Made by a program: the position numbers and the translations under genes. The notes beneath the pieces were generated by a model. It was not told the DNA's origin. It worked only from the letters and a program-made list of their open reading frames with translations, and searched no databases. This document shows positions 27,862 through 37,090 of a stretch of 64,000 nucleotides of DNA, piece after piece. The stretch lies in contig MHBF01000093.1 of NCBI GenBank assembly GCA_001803225.1, positions 1-64,000 on the forward strand, given 5' to 3'. Within the stretch, counting starts at the first letter, position 1; every line of letters starts with the position of its first letter. The DNA comes from Lentisphaerae bacterium GWF2_44_16. Its GTDB lineage: Bacteria; Verrucomicrobiota; Lentisphaeria; Victivallales; GWF2-45-14.

Positions 27862-28085
27862 TTGTTCTGATACTGATATTACTTAAGAGCTCCTTATCGC
27901 TAAAGTCAAATAGACTGGAGAGTTGAAAAACAAGAATCTGGCTTCATTAACTTATTATAATCAACTGCTGAAACGATGGCGGAAACAATGCCCACCTGCC
28001 TGATTTTATTGCGAAAATCTCTTGATTTTAGTCATAATTCAGCTATTTTCAAAGGCATTCAGAACTTATAGAGGACGGTTTTTTT

Positions 28086-29474
28086 ATGTCGTTTGTTATT
28101 TTTAATGAACATGGCGAGAAGAAAAGGGTTGAGCTTTTCAAGGACAAAACCCTGAGCATAGGGAGAAGCAAAACCTGTGATATATCTTTTTCAGGAAATG
28201 AAAAAGTAAGCCGCAATCATTGTGCATTGTTTTTCAATGTCGCTAATTCCTGTTTTATGGTTAAAGACCTTAATTCTACGAACGGTACTTTCCTCAACAG
28301 CAGAAAAATCGATGGGGAAGCCATTCTCAAGGAAGGGGACAAGTTAGGCGTAGGGAACATGCTCATAACTTATCACAGCGAGGAAACTTCTGAAACCCAG
28401 AAGCTTATAAAGGTAAAGGAAGTAAAACCTTTTGCGGTGGAAAATCTTGCGGAGGCCGAACTTACTCAGACGTCGGAACTGGAAGATAAAAAACTGGAAA
28501 CGCAGTTTTCCAGAATGCGCATGGGCAGTTACAACCTCCTTCAGGGTGATACCGTGCAGGGATATGAAATAATCCGTAAATTCGGAGAAGGAAATCTGGC
28601 GGCGGAATATCTTGTGCGCGAAGAAGGGCTTGAAGACATTATAGCGCTCAAAATATTCAAAAAGGAATTTCAGGAAAAACCTGAAGCACTACTTGCCTTT
28701 GATAAAATTTTTGAAAAAATAAAGTTTTCCCATCCTTCTTTAGTGCAATACCAGAGAAAAGGCCTTTATGAAGGTTGCTGTTTTTATACTCTGGACTATA
28801 TGTCCAACGGTAATTTAGGCACAAGGATTATAAACAGTGCCCCCTTCAAGGAGCTTCAGGCCCTTGAAATAACAATCGCCATCGCCATTGGACTCGGCGC
28901 TCTTTACGAAAAGAAAAAAGTAATCCATGGAAACCTGAAGCCTTCAAATATTCTTTATAATTCTGAAGACAGTATAATGATAAGTGATTACGGCTTCGCG
29001 GAATGGATGTCTGAATATCTTCTTGACGGAGCTCCCGCGATTTCTCCGTGGTATATGAGCCCGGAGTCTGTTTCAGGACACAAACTGGATTGGTCTTCTG
29101 ATCTTTATTCGCTGGGAGTAATCTTTTTTCAGATGCTCACGGGCGTTCTGCCTTTACACTCTGCTAATTCTGATGAAATACTGAAAATGCACCGTGAGGA
29201 AAGCTTCCCTGCTCCCGACGAGCGCAATCCCAATGTTAAAATTTCTGAAAAAAGCATCCAGATGCTTTCGGTAATGACCAATAAGCAGTCCTCTGAAAGA
29301 TATCCTTCATGGAATTACTTTATCAAAACGGCTCAGGCCATCCTTGATGAAATGGAAAAAAAGGAAGCTGAAATCAAAAAATCCGAGGATTCTTCTCCGG
29401 ATAATAAAAATTCCGGCCCCGATTCAGGATATAAACACAAATTCAGTTTTTTTAAAGGAAAGAAAAATCTATGA
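28086..29474 (+). CDS. FHA domain - protein kinase-like (predicted pseudokinase) protein
   Basis: FHA: LSIGRSKTCDISFSGNEKVSRNHCALFF...VKDLNSTNGTFLN. Kinase fold: IALKIFKKE, VIHGNLKPSNILY, ISDYGFAEW, ISPWYMSPE, SSDLYSLGVIFFQMLTGVLP. Confidence 0.9.
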   Translation: MSFVIFNEHGEKKRVELFKDKTLSIGRSKTCDISFSGNEKVSRNHCALFFNVANSCFMVKDLNSTNGTFLNSRKIDGEAILKEGDKLGVGNMLITYHSEETSETQKLIKVKEVKPFAVENLAEAELTQTSELEDKKLETQFSRMRMGSYNLLQGDTVQGYEIIRKFGEGNLAAEYLVREEGLEDIIALKIFKKEFQEKPEALLAFDKIFEKIKFSHPSLVQYQRKGLYEGCCFYTLDYMSNGNLGTRIINSAPFKELQALEITIAIAIGLGALYEKKKVIHGNLKPSNILYNSEDSIMISDYGFAEWMSEYLLDGAPAISPWYMSPESVSGHKLDWSSDLYSLGVIFFQMLTGVLPLHSANSDEILKMHREESFPAPDERNPNVKISEKSIQMLSVMTNKQSSERYPSWNYFIKTAQAILDEMEKKEAEIKKSEDSSPDNKNSGPDSGYKHKFSFFKGKKNL

Positions 29475-30166
29475 GCAAACTAAATGTTCCTCCTGAGAAT
29501 CATGTGAAGGCACTTGACGGGCAGGGTTGGGTTGGACTGATAGACCATCTGGGCTCTGAAACAACTATCGTCAATGCCGCCCGGGTTTCCTTCGGCAGGC
29601 TGAAGGATAACATGGATGAAAGAGATGTAATCCTTCTTAATTATCTTATAGAAAATAAACATACAAGCCCTCTTGAACACGTAGTTTTCACTTTCAGCGT
29701 ACATTGCCCTCTTTTCGTGCGCGGACAGTGGCACAGGCACCGTACATGGTCATATAATGAAATATCGCGCAGGTATACCGAAATAGACATGGAGTTTTAT
29801 ACACCTCCAAAACTGAGAAAACAGGCTGAAAGCAATCGACAGGCTTCAATCTCTTCCCCTGATTTTCAGGACGGTGAACTGATTAAAAAAATAGAGGCGT
29901 TCAATAAAAAATCTCTTGACTTTTACGAAGAGCTTCTGGCTTCAGGCGTCTGCCGCGAACAAGCCCGCGGCATTCTCCCTCAGAACATGATGGTTACTTT
30001 CTGGGGTACCGTTAATCTGGGAAATCTCCTGCATTTCCTGGAACTTCGTGACAGTGAACATGCGCAGTGGGAAATACGCGAATACGCCATTGCCATCAAA
30101 AAACTTATCAAACCTTTCATTCCGAATGTGGCAAAATATTTTCAATCGAAAGGGCAGGAATGGTGA
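29471..30166 (+). CDS. thyX: FAD-dependent thymidylate synthase
   Basis: RGQWHRHRTWSYNEISRRYTEIDMEFYTP (ThyX RHRxxSxNExSxR motif). Confidence 0.95.
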   Translation: MSKLNVPPENHVKALDGQGWVGLIDHLGSETTIVNAARVSFGRLKDNMDERDVILLNYLIENKHTSPLEHVVFTFSVHCPLFVRGQWHRHRTWSYNEISRRYTEIDMEFYTPPKLRKQAESNRQASISSPDFQDGELIKKIEAFNKKSLDFYEELLASGVCREQARGILPQNMMVTFWGTVNLGNLLHFLELRDSEHAQWEIREYAIAIKKLIKPFIPNVAKYFQSKGQEW

Positions 30167-31125
30167 AGAAAAACGCGTCCTTTCCAGTAATTGCGCTCAC
30201 TATGGGCGACCCAGCCGGCATAGGTCCTGAAATAGCGGTGCGCGCCGCCAATGACCCCGAAATAAAAAAACTGTCCAGAATAATAATATACGGCTGTCCG
30301 GACATCATAGAGGAAGCCTCAAAAAAATTCTGTGAAGGTAAAATGCCTGAAATCGTCAGCACCGGCGATTTGAAATTTTCTGAAATTACCATTGGTAAAG
30401 AAGATCCCAAATGTGGCATTTGCGCCAGAAAAGCCGTTATCAAAGCCGTCAAGGACACCCTTGCCGGGACCGTTGACGCCATCGTAACTTCCCCTGTCAA
30501 TAAGGCATCAATCAATATTGCCGGAATCCCCTTTACCGGACATACCGAACTTATCGCCGATCTCTGCAAAACAAAAAATTACGCGATGATGCAGTCCGCA
30601 GGAAAACTCAGGGTAGCCTTTGTAACCACTCATATTTCCCTAAAGGAAGTATGCTCCAATGTTACCGAAGAGCGGATTATCGAAGTCGCCGAACTCCTGT
30701 ATAACGAAATCAAATCCGAAAATATAGCTCATCCCAAGTTGGCCGCCGCCGCGCTTAATCCTCATGCCGGTGAAAACGGTTATATGGGTGATGAAGACAA
30801 AAAAACAGTCAGGCCGGCGCTGGAAAAACTTCACAAAATGGGGGTCAATATCGAAGGGCCGTTCCCGCCGGATACACTTTTCATCGAGAAGACACGCGAT
30901 AAATTTGACGGCATTCTCTGCATGTACCACGATCAGGGACATATCCCTTTCAAGATGCTCGCCTTTGACAAAGGCGTCAATACAACTCTGGGACTTCCGA
31001 TAATAAGGACAAGCCCCGACCACGGCACAGCCTTTGAAATAGCATGGAAAGGCGTCGCCCATACCGGAAGTCTTTTCGAAGCCATAAGACTTGCCGCAAA
31101 AAGAGTTAAAAAAATAAAATCATGA
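30160..31125 (+). CDS. pdxA: 4-hydroxythreonine-4-phosphate dehydrogenase (PdxA family)
   Basis: PVIALTMGDPAGIGPEIAVRAAND; SPVNKASINIAGIPFTGHTELIADLC; YHDQGHIPFKMLAFDKGVNTTLGLPIIRTSPDHGTAFEIAWKG. The track ORF begins at 30067; ATG at 30160 is the likely start (ATGGTGA overlap with thyX). Confidence 0.95.
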   Translation: MVKKNASFPVIALTMGDPAGIGPEIAVRAANDPEIKKLSRIIIYGCPDIIEEASKKFCEGKMPEIVSTGDLKFSEITIGKEDPKCGICARKAVIKAVKDTLAGTVDAIVTSPVNKASINIAGIPFTGHTELIADLCKTKNYAMMQSAGKLRVAFVTTHISLKEVCSNVTEERIIEVAELLYNEIKSENIAHPKLAAAALNPHAGENGYMGDEDKKTVRPALEKLHKMGVNIEGPFPPDTLFIEKTRDKFDGILCMYHDQGHIPFKMLAFDKGVNTTLGLPIIRTSPDHGTAFEIAWKGVAHTGSLFEAIRLAAKRVKKIKS

Positions 31126-32426
31126 AAAAAGCGAACAGCTCGAATATTGAAAAGGATTTAAAGTACCTTACTGAAAAAATAGGCGTCCGCCTTGCGGGAT
31201 CGAAAAACGAAAGGCTCGCCGCTGAATATATCGCGGAGGAATTCAGGAAAACAGGCGCTTCCGTAAAAATAGAAGAATTCCCCGTCAGCGAAAGAGCAGT
31301 TACCGAAGAAAAACTTCAGGTGAAAACAGGTGGTAAATGGAAAGAATTCCCCTGTTCGCTTTTCGGCTCATCTCCGGGAACGGACGGAAAAACTATTGAA
31401 GCGCCTCTTGTTTTTTTCGAGGCCGCCGTCGATTATCAGCGCAAAGACTTATCCTATCTCAAAGGCAAGGCTGTTCTTCATTTGGGATGTCATATAGAGA
31501 ATGCCGGAAATTACAAAAGACTGATGGACGTGAAGCCGGCTTTCCTGCTTTTTGTGGATATCCGTTATCCCGGAGTCCTCCCTCTGGCTGACGGCCTCTT
31601 TCCCGGCTATGTCGCCGAAATGGGGGCAAAACCTACGGTGAATGTCGCCTATATGGACGCATGGAACTGGAAAAAAGAAGGCGCTTCAGCAGCGAAGCTC
31701 AAAGTAAGCGGAGGTTCCAGAAAAAGCCTTTCCACAAACGTTATAGCGGAATTTACGGGAACAGATGACGGGATTATTTTTACAGGTTCGCACCATGACA
31801 CGCAGGCGGGAACGCCGGGCGCGGATGACAACGGCTCCGGTGTAGTTTACATGCTTGAGCTTGCCAGGATACTGAGCGGAAAGAAATTAAAACGCAGTGT
31901 CCGTCTGATGGCTTTCGGAGCTGAAGAACAATTGTCTGTAGGCAGTGCGGCTTATGTAAGAAAACATCGCGGTGAAATTGAAAAAAACGGCGTATTCATG
32001 TTCAATGTTGACAGTGCCGCGTCATTGCTGGGCTGGACTGAAATCAACTTTAATGGGCCGGAAAAGCTTGAAAAAATACTGGTATCTTACTTTCAGCGGC
32101 AGGATATTTATTTTTCCCTGACCCGCAATATAATCCCTTATACCGACCAGTTCCCTTTCGCCGTATGCGGTGTGCCGGGACTGTGGCTTTCAAGGAGAAA
32201 CTGTACGGCAGGGCGTTTTTTCCATCACCGCCGCGATGAAAAGATGGACAAGGTTTCGCCGGAAATACTTTCACGTCTCGTAAACGCGGGCGCGGAATTT
32301 ATTTTTGATATTGGAAATGTTGCGAAACTGCCTTTCAAGCCCGAAATCCCATCGGAACTGAGACAGGAGATACAGAAAGGCTGGAAAGATTATTTCGGCG
32401 GCTGGAAGGGCCTGAAAATTAAATAA
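31122..32426 (+). CDS. M28 family zinc aminopeptidase
   Basis: IIFTGSHHDTQAGTPGADDNGSGVVYMLELARIL; RLMAFGAEEQLSVGSAAYV; RFFHHRRDEKMDKV. Confidence 0.88.
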   Translation: MKKANSSNIEKDLKYLTEKIGVRLAGSKNERLAAEYIAEEFRKTGASVKIEEFPVSERAVTEEKLQVKTGGKWKEFPCSLFGSSPGTDGKTIEAPLVFFEAAVDYQRKDLSYLKGKAVLHLGCHIENAGNYKRLMDVKPAFLLFVDIRYPGVLPLADGLFPGYVAEMGAKPTVNVAYMDAWNWKKEGASAAKLKVSGGSRKSLSTNVIAEFTGTDDGIIFTGSHHDTQAGTPGADDNGSGVVYMLELARILSGKKLKRSVRLMAFGAEEQLSVGSAAYVRKHRGEIEKNGVFMFNVDSAASLLGWTEINFNGPEKLEKILVSYFQRQDIYFSLTRNIIPYTDQFPFAVCGVPGLWLSRRNCTAGRFFHHRRDEKMDKVSPEILSRLVNAGAEFIFDIGNVAKLPFKPEIPSELRQEIQKGWKDYFGGWKGLKIK

Positions 32427-33402
32427 GCGGTTTCCCGTCGCTTTTAAATTTTATCCCCATCATGGACGCTATCGTCGGAGCAAAATCTATTATTTCACCG
32501 TAATTGATTTTTTCCCCGTGATATTTTCGCGGGAGTTTTCCTCCGCTTACCATGAAAGTTACTCTCCTGGCGCAATCTGATTTTGTCTTTGAGGCTTTAT
32601 TTTTTTTGAAATCCCACACATAACAGTCATACGGGTCCTGATGGTTGCTGCAATAGTTCTGCAAATCTTTTTCAGGAATGCCTCTTTTTCTGCCTTCCTT
32701 TACCGCGACATCACATCCGTAATGGCAGCCATGGTCGGAGCCTATGAAAAGATATGTTTCATCCCACCATCCTTTTTCCTGAAGGAATTTTTTGACGAGC
32801 CATAAATATTTGTCCAGTTCAATTATGGAGTGGTGTTTGTCTTCTGTGTATTTCGCGTCTTTTTTATAAAGCGGACAGTTGCCGGTCTTGTCATATTGCG
32901 CCAGATAAAGCAATGCCATATTCCAGTCGGGATTTTCCAGCATCCATTTGAAACAGTGTTGAGAAGTGAGGAGGTCTGAATAATATGAGCCCCATCCCAT
33001 TGTGCAGTCGGGAGCTTTCCACCAGCCGCTCTGCATCCATGCGTCGGAACCGAAACCGGCGACTTTGCCTTCCGGAAAACTTTTCTTGCATGCTGAAAGT
33101 ATTGTTTCGCAATCCGCGCCTTCAAGCATTTTCCAATAGGGGTCAACTCCGGGCACCGATTTACTTTTATATGTTCCCGAGGCCAGATATTTCTGACCGT
33201 GCGGGGTATTGCATGTCCCCTTATTCCATGCGTGCACGAAAACGCCTTTATCAATGGTGTCCTTGAACGCCGGGAGTAATCCGGCTTCTGAATAGTCCAG
33301 AACATTTACCGGAGGAAGCTTTGTCGCGGGAGCTATGCTGTCCTTGACCCAATGTCCGGCCAGCATGTCCAGTATCAGAATAAACGCGCGCTGTTTCTTC
33401 AT
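32419..33402 (-). CDS. Alkaline phosphatase superfamily protein (phosphodiesterase/sulfatase-like)
   Basis: KGTCNTPHGQKYLASGTY; WDETYLFIGSDHGCHYG; GEIIDFAPTIASMMGIKF. Confidence 0.75.
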   Translation of the reverse strand: MKKQRAFILILDMLAGHWVKDSIAPATKLPPVNVLDYSEAGLLPAFKDTIDKGVFVHAWNKGTCNTPHGQKYLASGTYKSKSVPGVDPYWKMLEGADCETILSACKKSFPEGKVAGFGSDAWMQSGWWKAPDCTMGWGSYYSDLLTSQHCFKWMLENPDWNMALLYLAQYDKTGNCPLYKKDAKYTEDKHHSIIELDKYLWLVKKFLQEKGWWDETYLFIGSDHGCHYGCDVAVKEGRKRGIPEKDLQNYCSNHQDPYDCYVWDFKKNKASKTKSDCARRVTFMVSGGKLPRKYHGEKINYGEIIDFAPTIASMMGIKFKSDGKPLI

Positions 33403-33418
33403 AAAAAAAACTTTCTGT

Positions 33419-35029
33419 TTATATTGTTCTCATCATATTATAAAAATCCGCGTCATTGGAAGCGGGCAGTTTACCCTCTCCAGATATTTTGCCGAAGATT
33501 GTTTCGAATAAAGCCTGCAGCACAAATTCATTGCTGCTGTACGAAAAAACAATAGTGTCGGCAAAAGGCAGTTGGTAAAGCGCAAACGGATTAACAGCGA
33601 TAATTACGAGCGAGGGGTTTGTTTTCTTTATCTCTTTCAGTAATTCAATCTGTGAACTGTTCAGAGTCCCTATCTGTCCTGAACTGAGCTTGAAAGACGT
33701 ATCGAATATTACAGCCGAAGCTTCCCTGACGGAATTCAGGATGCTTTCCCTGCTGACTGAATTCAGTTCATAAGGGACATTCAGGACTTCAGTGTTTTTG
33801 TGCTGTGCCTTCAGAATCTCCTCAATCTTATTTTCCCTGTGATGAACCCCTATATCCATTTTTTCCGTTTTTTCCGGTAACAGCAACATAAGGGGTTTGA
33901 CAGAATCTTTTATTTTTCTTAAAGGAAGAATTCCCCTGTCGTTTTTTTCAATTCTGATGCTTGCTCTCGCGATTTTTTTTGCCAGTTCCTCATGTTCCTT
34001 CAAATCCGGCATTCTGTTTTTATCCGGAAGCGGATTGAAGAGGCCGTATTTGAATTTCAGGTTCAGAATTTTTTCTATTCTCTCGTCCAAGATGCTTTCC
34101 CTGATTTTATCTTTTTTAAGCCCGTTCATGACTGCGAAAAGGGATTTTTCATAATCGTTTTCAGTCAGGACTATGTCATGTCCGGCAAGAATTGCTTTTA
34201 CTACGGAGTCTTCCACGGAAAAGGCTTTTTTAATGGGGCCCATTTCAAGGCAGTCTGTTATAATAATGCCCTTGAAACCGAGTTTGTTTTTGAGGAGACT
34301 GCTTACGATTTCATGTGAGAATGTAACGAGGTTTTCTTTGTCGTATGACGGATAAACGGCGTGATTTGTCATTATGGTTTCGACGCCCGCCCTGATGCTG
34401 TTTTCGAAGGACACGAGTTCACAGTTTTCCATTTCCTCTCTTGAGCGCCTGATTATTTCGGCGCTGAAGTGAGAGTTCATGCACGAGTGTCCCTGTCCGG
34501 GAAAATGTTTTGCGGTCGCTATCAGGCCGTTTTCCTGATAACCCTTTATGGTCATGAGAGCGAATTTGCTGACAATTTCCGGGTCGATGCCGTAAGAACG
34601 TATGTTAGTGGACGGATTTAAAGGATTGGTATTGATATCAACGACGGGCGAATATGACCATGAGAGGCCAACGTATTTTGCCTCCTTTGCGGTCGCGGCC
34701 GCCGCCTGATATGCAAGCGCGGGATCTCCGCTTGCCGCGAGCCCTATCGAGGTAGTAAACTCGGTAGCTTCCTGGAGCATGACCATTCCGAATCCGCATT
34801 CCGTATCTGACGTTATGAAAGGCGGCACTTTTGATTTGGCGCGAAACTCCTCAATCATCACTCTGGACTCTTCAATGCCCTTGTAATCCCAGATGCTGAG
34901 ATGGAGACCTCCCCAGCCTTTTTTGACGCAGTAATCCGAGATTTCCTTTTTGCCGAAACGGAACGAGATTAATATCTGTGCCGCTTTTTCTTCGAGTGAA
35001 AGTTTGATATTTTTCAATTGTTTATTCAC
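33419..35029 (-). CDS. Glycoside hydrolase family 3, NagZ-like beta-N-acetylhexosaminidase
   Basis: SWSYSPVVDINTNPLNPSTNIRSYG; TAKHFPGQGHSCMNSHFSAE; FKGIIITDCLEMGPI. GTG start. Confidence 0.85.
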   Translation of the reverse strand: MNKQLKNIKLSLEEKAAQILISFRFGKKEISDYCVKKGWGGLHLSIWDYKGIEESRVMIEEFRAKSKVPPFITSDTECGFGMVMLQEATEFTTSIGLAASGDPALAYQAAAATAKEAKYVGLSWSYSPVVDINTNPLNPSTNIRSYGIDPEIVSKFALMTIKGYQENGLIATAKHFPGQGHSCMNSHFSAEIIRRSREEMENCELVSFENSIRAGVETIMTNHAVYPSYDKENLVTFSHEIVSSLLKNKLGFKGIIITDCLEMGPIKKAFSVEDSVVKAILAGHDIVLTENDYEKSLFAVMNGLKKDKIRESILDERIEKILNLKFKYGLFNPLPDKNRMPDLKEHEELAKKIARASIRIEKNDRGILPLRKIKDSVKPLMLLLPEKTEKMDIGVHHRENKIEEILKAQHKNTEVLNVPYELNSVSRESILNSVREASAVIFDTSFKLSSGQIGTLNSSQIELLKEIKKTNPSLVIIAVNPFALYQLPFADTIVFSYSSNEFVLQALFETIFGKISGEGKLPASNDADFYNMMRTI

Positions 35030-35042
35030 TTGTGAATACCTT

Positions 35043-36170
35043 TTATTTAAAAATGTTTTTCAGATTGCCTGTAGTTTTACGTGCTTTCAATCCCACGGGG
35101 ACTATTATGTGCTGTTGCGGAATATTCTCAGCCGGATGCGCGAGAATTTCAGTGATTATTTCAGCTGATTTTTCTCCGATGCTTATAGTGTCCTGAGCTA
35201 TTGTAGTAAGTTCCACGCCCCATTGTGACGCGAGTTCTATATCGTCAAAACCGCATATTCCGATTTGTCCCGGTACATTTATTCCAAGTTCTCTCAGTCC
35301 CTTCAAAAGCCCTATCGCCATTGAGTCGCCGATTGCGAATATCCCGCAAGGTTCATCCTTGGATAAACGCGCGATTTCGGGCGCCGCCTTGTAACCGTCC
35401 AGCATATAGCCGTTGTCAGGGTCTTCATTTGATACTTCAAGAATCATGGAATTGTCGAAAGATATCCCAAACTGGAGAAGCGCCAGTTTGAAACCTTTCA
35501 GTCTTTCCCTGACTGTTTCCTTTTCAATATTTTCTTTGCAGATGAGCATTGTGATTTTTTTATAACCGCATTCCGCAAGGTGTTTTCCGGCGAAAAAACC
35601 GCCTGTGCAGTCATCAGGGATTACATAATTTGTCTGAGCGGTCAATTGATTAATGATGGTATTTGAAACAAGGACAAGGGGTACTTCGCTTTCAAAAATA
35701 TTCTTAATGCCAACTGAATATTCGGAATTTACTTCCGCCGGCGAAATTATGAAGCCGTCAACTTCGTCGGCGAATCTTCTTATGTATTCGTTTTCTTTTT
35801 CAGCACTGCCTCTGCTGTTACAGAGGATAATTCCGTAATCTTTTTCTGAAGCGTAATTCTCGATGCCCCTGATTATTTTTGAATAATAAGGATTGTCGGA
35901 ATGATAAACGATCACGGCGATTTTTTTATTTTTGCGTGCGCTTAATGAAGGCGCCACGAATGTGCCGCTACCCTGTCTCCTGATGATGAAACCCTGATTT
36001 ATCAGTGCGTTCAAGGCCTTGAGAAGCGTATGCTTGCTGACTTTGAACTCCTTAACCAGGTCATTTTCGGAAGGCATTTTTTCATCCGCCGTGTATGTGC
36101 CTTTTATGATTCGGCGCTTGATTATTTCAGTAATCCGCCTGTGTTGTGCCGTATTGTGCCTGTTGTTCAT
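35043..36170 (-). CDS. GntR-type HTH / LacI-like sensor regulator (AraR-like)
   Basis: YTADEKMPSENDLVKEFKVSKHTLLKALNALINQGFIIRRQGSGTFVAP then a periplasmic-binding-like sensor (KKIAVIVYHSDNPYYSKIIRGIENYA; GICGFDDIELASQWGVELTTIAQD). Confidence 0.92.
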   Translation of the reverse strand: MNNRHNTAQHRRITEIIKRRIIKGTYTADEKMPSENDLVKEFKVSKHTLLKALNALINQGFIIRRQGSGTFVAPSLSARKNKKIAVIVYHSDNPYYSKIIRGIENYASEKDYGIILCNSRGSAEKENEYIRRFADEVDGFIISPAEVNSEYSVGIKNIFESEVPLVLVSNTIINQLTAQTNYVIPDDCTGGFFAGKHLAECGYKKITMLICKENIEKETVRERLKGFKLALLQFGISFDNSMILEVSNEDPDNGYMLDGYKAAPEIARLSKDEPCGIFAIGDSMAIGLLKGLRELGINVPGQIGICGFDDIELASQWGVELTTIAQDTISIGEKSAEIITEILAHPAENIPQQHIIVPVGLKARKTTGNLKNIFK

Positions 36171-36178
36171 ATTTGTAT

Positions 36179-36194
36179 CTTATGGGTATAAGTT
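36179..36194 (-). promoter_or_regulatory. Candidate operator of the AraR-like GntR regulator (own promoter)
   Basis: Minus strand AACTTATACCCATAAG; matches 36351-36366 at 13 of 16 positions by eye. Confidence 0.5.
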
Positions 36195-36298
36195 ATATAT
36201 TTTGAGTATATTTTAACGGATAAAAGTGTTTTTGTCAATAACCTTAAATTAAATATGAGCTTTTTTTTACAAAAATATCCGGATTTTATTAAAATTGC

Positions 36299-36327
36299 TT
36301 GCATTTAGTAACGAGTCTGATTATAAT
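36299..36327 (+). promoter_or_regulatory. Candidate promoter TTGCAT-N17-TATAAT
   Basis: TTGCAT 36299-36304, TATAAT 36322-36327, upstream of the pseudopilin/LamG/GH operon. Confidence 0.5.
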
Positions 36328-36350
36328 ATCATTATGCTTGAATAAAGTAA

Positions 36351-36366
36351 AACTTATACGTATAAC
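36351..36366 (+). promoter_or_regulatory. Candidate operator AACTTATACGTATAAC
   Basis: Contains the perfect 12-bp palindrome TTATACGTATAA (36354-36365) between promoter and start; resembles the known AraR operator core (TTGTACGTACAA). Confidence 0.6.
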
Positions 36367-36382
36367 TTATATGGAGCTGGAG

Positions 36383-37078
36383 ATGAGAAAGAAAATATAC
36401 TTTACACTCATTGAGCTCCTGACAGTTGTTTCTATCATACTTATTCTTGCAAGCTTATTACTTCCAGCGCTTGGCAGAACAAGAGCTTATGCATACAGAA
36501 ATAATTGTGCCAACAATTTAAAACAGCTGGCGACAGGATTGATAATGTATGATTCTGATAATACCCAGTTACCGAGCAGATATGATTACGGTTTTCAGTT
36601 AAACCAAAATCCGGTACCATATCTTCCATGCGGACTTATGCTCCTGTTTCCGGATTATATCAAAAACGCCCACACCTTTTATTGTCCCAGTCCTGTAAAT
36701 TTCAGGAGAAATCCTGCTAACAGGCGCGGTGAATTTTCCTATAATGGTATTGAAGGTACAGGAACATACGGATGGAATTTTGCAATAAGAAGAAATAATT
36801 ACTGGTTCAGGTGGTGTAATTATACGGTGGACAATGAACCAGGCGCAGGACTTACTCAGATGAAAGCATCCCTTTCCTTCAATCCGTCTCAAAGTTGGCT
36901 TATGCTTGACTATTGGGGCTGTATTACATGTCTGCCTCAAGACTATTGGATGCCGCATCCAGATGGCGTAAATATCAGTTTTGTTGATGGTCATGTATCT
37001 TTCAAGGCTACAAAAACTCCTGTTACACAGGCATGGACCCCTTCAACGTTTATCCAAAAGGAAATAGGAAATTATTGA
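36383..37078 (+). CDS. Pseudopilin-like protein with H-X9-DG motif
   Basis: [62 protein letters not shown]. The track ORF start at 36299 is non-coding leader. Confidence 0.9.
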   Translation: MRKKIYFTLIELLTVVSIILILASLLLPALGRTRAYAYRNNCANNLKQLATGLIMYDSDNTQLPSRYDYGFQLNQNPVPYLPCGLMLLFPDYIKNAHTFYCPSPVNFRRNPANRRGEFSYNGIEGTGTYGWNFAIRRNNYWFRWCNYTVDNEPGAGLTQMKASLSFNPSQSWLMLDYWGCITCLPQDYWMPHPDGVNISFVDGHVSFKATKTPVTQAWTPSTFIQKEIGNY

Positions 37079-37090
37079 AATGGAGGTATT

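Noticed and set aside
31122-32426. Considered M28 peptidase as catalytically dead (SDH-like site reads TDQ)
   Set aside because: The zinc ligands (GSHHDT, GADDN, GAEE, downstream Asp, HHRRDEKMDKV) look intact; the changed position is not a known ligand.
32419-33402. Considered as a formylglycine sulfatase
   Set aside because: No C-x-P-x-R (or S-x-P-x-R) sulfatase signature; CNTPHGQ only resembles it, so only the superfamily is assigned.
35023-35038. TATTCACTTGTGAATA palindrome at the GH3 start as an operator
   Set aside because: It overlaps the GTG start codon and has no matching second site; only 7-bp arms, so support is weak.
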